Below are positions 53,281 to 60,414 of a stretch of 64,000 nucleotides of DNA, piece by piece. The notes under the pieces are model-generated. The model was not told where the DNA came from. It did not search any database and saw only the letters and a list, made by a program, of their open reading frames with translations. The translations under genes and the position numbers were made by a program. This DNA is from UBA4416 sp964543545. Its GTDB lineage: Bacteria; Bacteroidota; Bacteroidia; B-17B0; Aurantibacillaceae. The stretch is taken from assembly GCA_964543545.1 (NCBI GenBank), contig CAZIYT010000007.1, forward strand, positions 62,001 to 126,000, in the 5' to 3' direction. Every line of letters starts with the position of its first letter. Within the stretch, counting starts at the first letter, position 1.

Positions 53281-53697
53281 TTATAATGATAGCAGTGTTC
53301 CTTCGCTTAAGTAAAACGGGTAAACAATATTATTCCGGTTGTTGGTTGTATTTACGGTGTATTCAATGCTGATAAAGATCACCCCGTCGATGGCCTTGCT
53401 TGTGTCAATCGTGATGTCATTTACGGTAATCCGCGATTCGTGTTTCAATATGGCGTTGGAGATCGTATCCTTTAAAAAGTGAATGCGGGATGTATCTGAA
53501 TTTTCGAAAAGAAATTCTTTGATATTGCATCCATAATCGGGTAGCATTACCCGCTCACCTTTCGATGTGTTGAATAAGATCCTGAGGCTTTCCCGGATGT
53601 CCTCCTCATCGGAAACCATGCGCACGCTGCCGGTCTCTTTGATGAACTCGGGCGGAAATGCCCAGCCTCTTCCTAAAAAATCGTCCTGTACAGCCAT
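53281..53697 (-). CDS. gp25-like baseplate wedge protein (Afp9-like)
   Basis: The 138-residue protein matches the GPW/gp25 family: FLGRGWAFPPEFI at the N-terminus, EEDIRESLRILFNTSKGERVMLPDYGCNI with the EPR-like core (here KGERVMLPDYG), and SIEYTVNTTNN near the end. gp25 anchors the first sheath ring to the baseplate. Its gene lies between PAAR and the large baseplate gene. Confidence 0.92.
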   Translation of the reverse strand: MAVQDDFLGRGWAFPPEFIKETGSVRMVSDEEDIRESLRILFNTSKGERVMLPDYGCNIKEFLFENSDTSRIHFLKDTISNAILKHESRITVNDITIDTSKAIDGVIFISIEYTVNTTNNRNNIVYPFYLSEGTLLSL

Positions 53698-53701
53698 GTG
53701 A

Positions 53702-54004
53702 TTATCCTCCTATCATGACGGTGGGGCAGCCCACCACGATTGTTCCGCCGTGCGCCGTGCTGTCTCCCATCCTGGCAGCAGGCATTCCGCAGATCATTAC
53801 AGTAGCGGATCCTTTCACGATGCTATCGGGAGGACCGACGCACACCAGCATATCGCCGACCTTGGCGGCCGGTAATTTTCCGATGAGCACGGTGGGAGCT
53901 CCGGGCCCGGTAATAGGGCCTCCCACATGCGGGATAGGGCTCGGCACTGCCGGCGTTTGCATGGGGCAGGTGTGCATATCTGTTAATCTGGCGGCTAAAG
54001 GCAT
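53702..54004 (-). CDS. PAAR-domain spike-tip protein (Afp10-like)
   Basis: The 100-residue protein is a PAAR-repeat domain. DMHTCPMQTP and GDSTAHGGTIVVG supply Cys/His for the tip metal site (His and Cys of THTCP-like and AHGG segments), and PHVGGPITGPGAPTVLIG and MICGMPAARMGD form the repeats. It caps the VgrG-like spike encoded 14 nt upstream. No C-terminal toxin extension is present. Confidence 0.93.
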   Translation of the reverse strand: MPLAARLTDMHTCPMQTPAVPSPIPHVGGPITGPGAPTVLIGKLPAAKVGDMLVCVGPPDSIVKGSATVMICGMPAARMGDSTAHGGTIVVGCPTVMIGG

Positions 54005-54018
54005 ATCTGTTTTTTTAT

Positions 54019-55800
54019 TTAGTTTATCATTACCATGGCACCTTTTACAGTAACCGGGCCTGAAGCCGAAAATTCGGCGGAGGCCGTTCCTTTCATCGTC
54101 ATCTGGGTTTGCGCCGTACCACTTACCGACAGGCCCGAAAGCTTCAGGTCGGTTTGTGCCGAGATGCTGATGGCAGTGGTTGCCGACGCGTTGATGTTCT
54201 GGTTGGCTTTCAGTGTAATGTCCGAAGCACTTTCTATAGTAATTCCCGAAGAGGTCATTTCTATTTTGTTTCCGTTCTGGTCAGCCAGGGTAATGGACTT
54301 GGCATCGTCGCTCAATACCACGGAGTTGTTGCCCGGAGTGATTAAGGTAAGCGATTTTTTTTCTTCGTCCACCACGATCTTCACCAGGCTTTTGCTCACG
54401 ATGGCTTTTGTGCCGTTTTTATCATCGGGTGTATAGGGCGGCGCTTTGCCGCTGCTATACATGGAGCCCAGGATTACCGGGAAGCGCGGATCTTCATTGA
54501 AGAAGCCCAAGACCACTTCGTCGCCCACTTCCGGATAAAAATAAGTTCCAGAGCCGGAGGTTGCATATAAATTGGCGAGCCTTGCCCATACGGTTTTGTT
54601 GTCGAGGATAGGGATCGTTACCAATACCCTGAATTGATTATCGGGATCCGCATTTATTTGCTTCACCACGCCGTTTTGTAAGCCGTTGATGCCGGGAAGA
54701 ATGCCTGAGGCCAGGGGGCTTACAATGTTTGGCGTTTCTGTTGTGTACCAGGCTTCGTTTAATCCAAGGCTCACGGTGGTATGCCAGTTGCCGGATTCAA
54801 TGCTATGGATTACGCCCGATACGAGGGCGTTTCCGCTGAAGCGCGTACCAACGCCGTCCATCTCGATCATCTTGCCCGGCAGCATCAGGGCGCTGCCCTG
54901 GAACTTAATCGTGCCTTTGATCATGGAGAGCTGCGATTTGAGCAGACAGGAATCCGCCCAGTTCTGAATTTCCGTTTGTTCAAGAAGGGAGGTGCTTTGC
55001 AGGTTGTAGGTAGCGCCAATCACGGCGGCCATCGTTGCCGGTGTGAAATTGCCCGCCGTTGTAATGCCCGGATCGTTGGCCGTAACCTGCACAATGGCCT
55101 GCCCCTTGGCGTCCCAGCTGCTGGCTTGTACCTTAGAATATTGGGAGTACGAATCCACTTCTACATCCAGGCTTAAAATCGTATCGCCGTAGCTGACATT
55201 GAGCACCGCGTCCTGTGAGGAATCCGGTTTGGCAACCGTAATTTTTCCCTGCTCCGTGGTAACGATCATGCCGTTTGCTTCGGCCCTGGCTACCACAAAA
55301 TCCCAATCGGTAGCATACCATTGGATGAGCTCCTTGTTCTGATAAGAAGTACTGGTAATACTTTTCGACAAGCCGTAGGTGGAAATAACCGTTTCCATCG
55401 CATCGCTGTCGGTTGAATTTTCGAAGATGGCATTCTTCCTGCCTACCGTCATTTTTACACAATCGTCTTTGCAGTGTAGGGTGAGCAAAGGCCCTGCGCC
55501 GGACCTTACTTTTAAGCTGTGTTTGATGACAATGCCGCTGAAGATGATGGTTTCCACGGAGTGATAGCCCGCCTTAATGCTTATTTTGGTTCCCGGAATA
55601 AAATCCGCCGAGTCGCTTACCGGAAAATCTTCGGTAGCCGGATCGCCATCCAGGAGCCTGATGACGGCCGAGGAGATCCGGTTTACATGTTTGTCGACTT
55701 CGATGGAAATCACCTGGTAGGTAGTATTCATCTCCGCGCCGTTTACGAGAATGCTTGTGGTAACCAGGTCTGTTGTTTCGTTAACGGGGGAAACGCTCAT
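54019..55800 (-). CDS. VgrG-like spike protein (Afp8-like)
   Basis: The 593-residue protein has a gp27-like region (about 1-350), an OB-fold (gp5-like) at about 370-460 with PEVGDEVVLGFFNEDPRFPVILGSMYS, and a C-terminal beta-helix of short regular repeats (ITLADQNGNKIEMTSSGITIES; DITLKANQNINASATTAISISAQ) ending ASGPVTVKGAMVMIN. It has the layout of VgrG/Afp8 spikes. The tip is closed by the PAAR protein. The start lies 3 nt after the LysM gene. Confidence 0.94.
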   Translation of the reverse strand: MSVSPVNETTDLVTTSILVNGAEMNTTYQVISIEVDKHVNRISSAVIRLLDGDPATEDFPVSDSADFIPGTKISIKAGYHSVETIIFSGIVIKHSLKVRSGAGPLLTLHCKDDCVKMTVGRKNAIFENSTDSDAMETVISTYGLSKSITSTSYQNKELIQWYATDWDFVVARAEANGMIVTTEQGKITVAKPDSSQDAVLNVSYGDTILSLDVEVDSYSQYSKVQASSWDAKGQAIVQVTANDPGITTAGNFTPATMAAVIGATYNLQSTSLLEQTEIQNWADSCLLKSQLSMIKGTIKFQGSALMLPGKMIEMDGVGTRFSGNALVSGVIHSIESGNWHTTVSLGLNEAWYTTETPNIVSPLASGILPGINGLQNGVVKQINADPDNQFRVLVTIPILDNKTVWARLANLYATSGSGTYFYPEVGDEVVLGFFNEDPRFPVILGSMYSSGKAPPYTPDDKNGTKAIVSKSLVKIVVDEEKKSLTLITPGNNSVVLSDDAKSITLADQNGNKIEMTSSGITIESASDITLKANQNINASATTAISISAQTDLKLSGLSVSGTAQTQMTMKGTASAEFSASGPVTVKGAMVMIN

Positions 55801-55803
55801 GGG

Positions 55804-56475
55804 TTATTTTTTGATAGGTGGAAAAAAAAGTTTGGTGCCCGGCTGGATGTTCCTGTAATGGATGATATTGTTGGCATTGGCCACCTCCCTGTAATAAGCC
55901 GGATTGCCGTAGGTTTTAAAGCAGAGGTTCGGGAGCGTGTCGCCCGACTTGAAAACGATGATATGCGTGAGGTCTGGCGACTCTCTTTTTTCTTTCAGGG
56001 CGAGTGTCTTTTCATCGATAAAGCCTTCAAAGGATACGCTGGCCTTAGCTCTTAGCGGTGTGCCATCTGGCTTGAACAGGGTATAGTTGGCATCCAGGCT
56101 GATGAGGTGGCAGTTGAAGATGAGCGAGGCCCAGGAAAGCTTCAGGTAGTTCGGACTATGAATGGATCCGTTGTAGTCGTAGGCAATTGCTTTAAAGGCC
56201 CCAATGTCCTTCAGCACATCGCCCGAGCTTCCGGGGATCAGTCCTGTAGCATCGAACACCAGCTCCATGCTCACTTTTTCCGAGCCCATTTTTTCAAATT
56301 TGGGGCTTGGGGCAGCTGTGCCGGGCGATTGCTCCTGGTTGTAATTGACCACATAATTGTGGGTGTACTTCTCGGGATTGATCAGCACGGAGTAAGGATC
56401 GGCAGCCGACTGCGAAAAGGCTGCATCCTTGTATGAGTAGATGGTCAGTTTTTCAAGTTTCGATGGAGAGGGCAT
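55804..56475 (-). CDS. LysM adaptor protein (Afp7-like)
   Basis: The 223-residue protein has a CIS tube-like N-terminal region (KLTIYSYKDAAFSQSAADPYSVLINPEKY) and a C-terminal LysM domain (about 170-220; HIIVFKSGDTLPNLCFKTYGNPAYYREVANANN). In eCIS it sits at the junction between the tube and the spike. Its ATG shares one base with the TAA of the DUF5908 gene (TAATG), so translation is coupled. Confidence 0.92.
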   Translation of the reverse strand: MPSPSKLEKLTIYSYKDAAFSQSAADPYSVLINPEKYTHNYVVNYNQEQSPGTAAPSPKFEKMGSEKVSMELVFDATGLIPGSSGDVLKDIGAFKAIAYDYNGSIHSPNYLKLSWASLIFNCHLISLDANYTLFKPDGTPLRAKASVSFEGFIDEKTLALKEKRESPDLTHIIVFKSGDTLPNLCFKTYGNPAYYREVANANNIIHYRNIQPGTKLFFPPIKK

Positions 56476-56654
56476 TACCGTTCTTTTTGCTTGTTAAGTT
56501 TGTCATCAAATTTGTCTATGCAAAATTCAAGGATCTCTTTTTTCAGCTTCTCCATTTCCTGTTTCGAAACAGCCTGCGACCTGGCAGATGAGTTGACAAG
56601 CGCGTTGTCGACAATCGTGGTTTTAATGATGAGTTCTCTGATTTCAATAGGCAT
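56475..56654 (-). CDS. DUF5908-family small protein (59 aa)
   Basis: ATG 56654 opens a 59-codon frame beginning MPIEIRELIIKTTI, the hallmark of DUF5908 proteins, which accompany CIS loci of Bacteroidota. The rest is an acidic/basic helix (KQEMEKLKKEILEFCIDKF). It starts 5 nt before the end of the tube gene region and ends inside the LysM start codon. Its role is unknown; a small assembly factor or adaptor is possible. It falls below common length cut-offs. Confidence 0.88.
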   Translation of the reverse strand: MPIEIRELIIKTTIVDNALVNSSARSQAVSKQEMEKLKKEILEFCIDKFDDKLNKQKER

Positions 56655-56659
56655 AATGA

Positions 56660-57121
56660 CTAGGATTTATTGATTAACCTGAAATAAGAATAGGCAAACT
56701 CGATGGACTCAATAACAATTTCGCCCTTGGCAGAATCAAGGTCCGAAAAATTCCATTTCACCGGCCAGGCGTTAAAAAAATTCCAGATGATGATCGGCTT
56801 GGCATCCGGATCCAACAACATCACGTTGACGGTTTTGGGTGTGATGGCCGCCGACAGATCAGAAAGCACGGTATCCGAGCACCAGGTCGCTAATTGCGAA
56901 TCGGAGGTCGTTACCATGCCTCTTTTCAGGATCAGGTTAGAATGTTTTGCTCCTGTTGGCAATTTATGCTTAAACCGGTTTTCGCCGCCTTCCGTAATTT
57001 CCTCGAAGCCCATTTCCATGGTTAAGCCCGATACTTCCTGGAAGGCGTAGTCCACAGTAGAATTCACTCCCGTAAACGACAGTTTAAAATAAAAGCCAAC
57101 AGGAGGATAGTAAACTCCCAT
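56660..57121 (-). CDS. eCIS inner tube protein 2
   Basis: The 153-residue protein belongs to the T4-gp19-like tube family: PVGFYFKLSFTGVNS, YAFQEVSGLTMEMGFEEI, LILKRGMV and VIESIEFAYSYF match Hcp/tube proteins of CIS. It is a paralogue of the product of the upstream gene (57133-57582). In Afp/PVC the second, less abundant tube protein caps or starts the tube near the baseplate; the exact role of each copy here is inferred. Confidence 0.9.
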   Translation of the reverse strand: MGVYYPPVGFYFKLSFTGVNSTVDYAFQEVSGLTMEMGFEEITEGGENRFKHKLPTGAKHSNLILKRGMVTTSDSQLATWCSDTVLSDLSAAITPKTVNVMLLDPDAKPIIIWNFFNAWPVKWNFSDLDSAKGEIVIESIEFAYSYFRLINKS

Positions 57122-57132
57122 GCCGCTAAAAC

Positions 57133-57582
57133 TTAGCTATTGGCGATTACCAGGCCTTCATGAGCAAACTCGATGGTCTCCACGGCAACCTCGTTGCCAT
57201 CGGATTTCAGATCGGTTCCCTGTATTTTAGTTGGCCAGGCGTTTTGCAAAGTCCAGGTCATGGTTGGCTTTCCTGTTTCATCCAGCAGCTTCACAATCAC
57301 CGTGATCCGTTTGATCGTATTCATCTTGATGGCTGAATACCATTTGAAGAAATTATTATCCTTTACAAAGATTCCTTTCTTGAGTGTGATATTGCCTACT
57401 TTCTGAATGCCCGGCATTTTGATGGTTGAAAACTGCTTGCTGTTGCTATGCCTGTATTCGAGGATCTGGGTTTCTGTTTCTAATCCGGAAACTTCCTGGA
57501 AGGGATAATCGGTTCCGTCGATGTTTACTGAAAAGTAAAACTTTGGTAGTGGCCATACATTGCCTTGTGCTTCTCCTGCCAT
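57133..57582 (-). CDS. eCIS inner tube protein 1
   Basis: The 149-residue protein reads PLPKFYFSVNIDGTDYPFQEVSGLETETQILEYRH, then NITLKKGIFVKDNNFFKWY and TWTLQNAWPTKIQGTDLKSDGNEVAVETIEFAHEG, the pattern of phage-tube/Hcp-like CIS tubes. It follows the sheath gene by 24 nt. As in Afp1/Pvc1, it is the probable main tube subunit that holds cargo. Confidence 0.92.
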   Translation of the reverse strand: MAGEAQGNVWPLPKFYFSVNIDGTDYPFQEVSGLETETQILEYRHSNSKQFSTIKMPGIQKVGNITLKKGIFVKDNNFFKWYSAIKMNTIKRITVIVKLLDETGKPTMTWTLQNAWPTKIQGTDLKSDGNEVAVETIEFAHEGLVIANS

Positions 57583-57606
57583 TTCTATAGTAGTTTAAGG
57601 GTTAGA

Positions 57607-59190
57607 TTATGATTTTTGTAATTGTTGTTTGAACGAGATCTCAATGAACTCCGCCGGGTGTGTTACCGCTACCAGGACAGCCACATCGAGATAACCGTCG
57701 AGAATGTCCTGCGCAATCATGGTGCTTCCCAGGCCAACGGATACGCTGAATGCCTCGTCGGGTTTTGAGCCTGCCAGGCCTCCCTGCTTCCAGATGCCGG
57801 TCAGGAAATTTTCTATCTCGCTTTTTAAATTGATCCAGGTATTGGCGTCGTTTGCTTCGAATACATAGCTTCTTGCCGCCAGCTTAATGGATTGCTCGAT
57901 CATAATCAGGGTCCTTCTCACACTCACATACCTCCAGTCCTGGCTGTTTCCATCCAGCGTGCGGGCTCCCCAGATCATGACACCGAATCCTTTGAAAGGC
58001 CTGATGGCGTTTACCGATTTTCCGGTCACGGCATCTACGTTCATATTGCTTTGCAGGTCGTCGTTGATATTGAGCACTGCAGATTGTACGGCATTCAATG
58101 ATAAGTTGGCAGGTGCTTTCCATACACCCTGCGAGGCATCGCTCAAGGCGATCTGGCCCGCTACAGCAGGAGCCGCAGGCAGGCAGTTTACTTTTTTCAG
58201 AATAGCCTGGATCAGCAGGAAGTAGTTAGGGCTTGATGTAATTAAGGCGTTGTGGGCCGACAGAAGCGCTGCATTGTAAGCGGTGATCGCCTGGTCGGCT
58301 GCGCCGGCAGCAGGAGCCGCAGGAATAGCGCTCTGTATCTTGGCAACGATGGCCGCGATTTTAGGATCGCTGTCGATGTAGGGTGCTTTGAATTTCGCGA
58401 TTACATCGCCATAAGCGATATCTACCGCCGAAACCACGCTGGTATTGAGCCACGGATAATAGGCTACGCCGTAATTTAAGAAAGGCGATGCCACGCCATC
58501 CCTGAGAACCGAAATAGGATCAGCATTGGAAGAAACCTTAGCCGCGAAGGTGAGAGGATCAGTCACTGTATTTCCGGCGTAAGCGTCGATGAGGGTGATC
58601 CTGCTCTGCACATCCGAACAGTGGTTCAGGCAGAGGTTTGTCAGATTGTAATAATCCCCTTTGGCTCCGAACAGTAAGGCATCCGGGATCACGATCATGG
58701 TAGGCTCCTGCTCGGCTTTCAGCACAGAGAAGATATCTCCTGTGCCACCACCGCTCAGGGTCAGGAAGTTCGCCAGGGCCGGGCCGGTAGCGCCTTCTTT
58801 CGCATAAGTGCCGATCGACATGATATAGCAGCTTGCTCCGCCGTTCTGGTAGAAGAGCTGAAGGCTGTTATACATGTAAAACTGATTATTGGCTTTTAAG
58901 GTGTAACCAATGCCATTTAAGTTGACATCAGGAGCGAGGCTCGGATCTTTAGGATCCGCCTTGAAAGCGGCAATGTCAAAGGTTGTGGGAGGACCGCCGC
59001 CATACATGGACTTATAGTCAGCCATGGATTCTATTCGCACTACTTTATTCTGGAGTGCCATTCCCTGAAATTCTATTTTTTCGGTATAGCCAATAAATAC
59101 AGGTAATGCCGTTTCAACGGCTACTACGGAATTCGGGAACGCATTCAGCTCCTGTATGTATACCCCGGGGACTGTTCTTTGTTTTAACAT
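57607..59190 (-). CDS. eCIS contractile sheath protein
   Basis: The 527-residue protein has the sheath N-terminus (VPGVYIQELNAFPNSVVAVETALPVFIGYTE) and the conserved C-terminal domain (RPFKGFGVMIWGARTLDG, YVSVRRTLIMIEQSIKLAARSYVFE, LVAVTHPAEFIEISFKQQLQKS). Residues about 290-340 are an Ala/Pro-rich, helical insertion before VAGQIALSDASQGVWKAPANL. Only one sheath gene is present, unlike Afp, which has three. It is followed by the tube genes. Confidence 0.95.
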   Translation of the reverse strand: MLKQRTVPGVYIQELNAFPNSVVAVETALPVFIGYTEKIEFQGMALQNKVVRIESMADYKSMYGGGPPTTFDIAAFKADPKDPSLAPDVNLNGIGYTLKANNQFYMYNSLQLFYQNGGASCYIMSIGTYAKEGATGPALANFLTLSGGGTGDIFSVLKAEQEPTMIVIPDALLFGAKGDYYNLTNLCLNHCSDVQSRITLIDAYAGNTVTDPLTFAAKVSSNADPISVLRDGVASPFLNYGVAYYPWLNTSVVSAVDIAYGDVIAKFKAPYIDSDPKIAAIVAKIQSAIPAAPAAGAADQAITAYNAALLSAHNALITSSPNYFLLIQAILKKVNCLPAAPAVAGQIALSDASQGVWKAPANLSLNAVQSAVLNINDDLQSNMNVDAVTGKSVNAIRPFKGFGVMIWGARTLDGNSQDWRYVSVRRTLIMIEQSIKLAARSYVFEANDANTWINLKSEIENFLTGIWKQGGLAGSKPDEAFSVSVGLGSTMIAQDILDGYLDVAVLVAVTHPAEFIEISFKQQLQKS

Positions 59191-59332
59191 AGATGTAAGT
59201 TTTAATTGTTTATTAAGTTAACGGTATGCTTTTGTGTCATTTGCTTTGTATTCACTACACAAGCCTCCCAATCGTTGGCACTGATACATCTTTGGCGGGG
59301 GAGCGCTATGGGTAATTTCCGGTTCGTTTTTA

Positions 59333-59902
59333 TCAATCAGCTTTTACATGAACTTCAGGTTTGGTTAGCAGTGCGCCCTTGTAGCGGATGTTATGTTCGT
59401 TGATGGTGAGCATGCGCATTTTATAAACCATAGAAGGAACATACTTTGCTCCTAATGCGTTCCATAAATAATGTGCATTCTGGTAATCTGTTTTTAAAAG
59501 CTCGAACACAAGTCGCTCCGACTGTTCTCCCATAGAAGGATAGTCTTTCCGGAGGAATACATAGTTGGCCTGAAAAAAATTAATCGTTGATGAAATAAAT
59601 TTTAAGCTTTCGTTGTAATTATTAAAGTTGGCGGCAAACAATACATACAGGTTAATGTTCAGAGGCTGGTTGCTTACCTGGTAGCCGTTTCCGGTTTTTT
59701 GTGTGAAGCCAAGATTGGCAATGCTGGTTTCCTGTTCGATGCTCACGAGGCTGATCACTAATTTATCGTTAGTAGAAATGGGAACGCTGCCGTCTGCATT
59801 TACAAGGTTTGAAACGATGGTTTTATCTTCCGTAATTTGAAAAGTAGCTTTAAAGTAGTTGTTCAACTCTTTTTCCACAAACAGTAAAGCTTCGTTTATC
59901 AT
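59333..59902 (-). CDS. DUF4255 tail-cap protein (Afp16-like)
   Basis: The 189-residue protein begins INEALLFVEKELNNYFKATF, followed by LVISLVSIEQETS, INLYVLFAANFNNYNESLKFISS and MVYKMRMLTINEHN, typical of the Pvc16/DUF4255 N-terminal domain. It caps the end of the tube and ends polymerisation. It is the first structural gene of the core in transcription order. The 143-nt gap to the sheath start may contain a promoter for the abundant sheath and tube, although I saw no clear TAnnTTTG there. Confidence 0.92.
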   Translation of the reverse strand: MINEALLFVEKELNNYFKATFQITEDKTIVSNLVNADGSVPISTNDKLVISLVSIEQETSIANLGFTQKTGNGYQVSNQPLNINLYVLFAANFNNYNESLKFISSTINFFQANYVFLRKDYPSMGEQSERLVFELLKTDYQNAHYLWNALGAKYVPSMVYKMRMLTINEHNIRYKGALLTKPEVHVKAD

Positions 59903-60123
59903 AAGACCAAATTATGGAATTAAAGGTTGAATAGTGAAAAATGCTCTACGAGAAATTATTAACAGGCAAATCGTTATCAACAGAAAGTGGATGAACGACC
60001 GGGTATTTATACCCGGTTTTATTTCAGGTAGTATTACGCGGAATAATGAGGGAATACTTCCTGTTGCGATACCGTAATTATTGTTTTACTTTAGATGTTC
60101 AAATCAATAAAGTGTAGCTGCTG
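59903..60123. other. Intergenic region between divergent eCIS genes
   Basis: This 221-nt AT-rich gap should contain the promoter of the structural operon on the minus strand and one for the small plus-strand gene. A TACTTTAG at about 60088, one mismatch from TAnnTTTG, points toward the plus-strand gene. I found no exact match on the minus strand. Confidence 0.4.
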
Positions 60124-60411
60124 GTGGCTCTGATAACGAAAATACTCGAAGGGATCAAAAAATTTTTTGTCTTTGTAAGCAAAGAATTTTTTCTGATTTT
60201 CATTTATGTGATCACCAGTTCGGTCCTGGCTTTGCTATTCTGGGTGTTGATAAAATATGTTTTCCCGAACAAAAGTTTGTACCATAACCTTGTGATGGAG
60301 TTAAACAATTCCGAGAAATTACTGATGGTATTTTTGTTTGCGCTGAGTTTGCTGCTTACCTATTTATACAGGCTTTTGTTGGCAGCAGTGCAGGGTGCAG
60401 TGCTGAAGTAG
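60124..60411 (+). CDS. Small two-TM membrane protein in the eCIS locus (95 aa)
   Basis: The frame starts at GTG 60124 (MALITKILEGIKKFF). It has two hydrophobic helices: about 13-44 (FFLIFIYVITSSVLALLFWVLIKY) and about 63-92 (LLMVFLFALSLLLTYLYRLLLAAV). It is the only plus-strand gene in the locus and ends 3 nt before the stop of the Fic effector gene. The size and topology recall holins or small membrane helpers, but no motif confirms this. The start codon is uncertain. Confidence 0.6.
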   Translation: MALITKILEGIKKFFVFVSKEFFLIFIYVITSSVLALLFWVLIKYVFPNKSLYHNLVMELNNSEKLLMVFLFALSLLLTYLYRLLLAAVQGAVLK

Positions 60412-60414
60412 AGT

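Noticed and set aside
40294..59902. Classical type VI secretion system or prophage
   Set aside because: No TssJLM membrane complex, ClpV, VipA/VipB pair, capsid, terminase or integrase gene is visible, while DUF4255, DUF5908, the AAA+ ATPase and DUF4157 cargo are eCIS markers.
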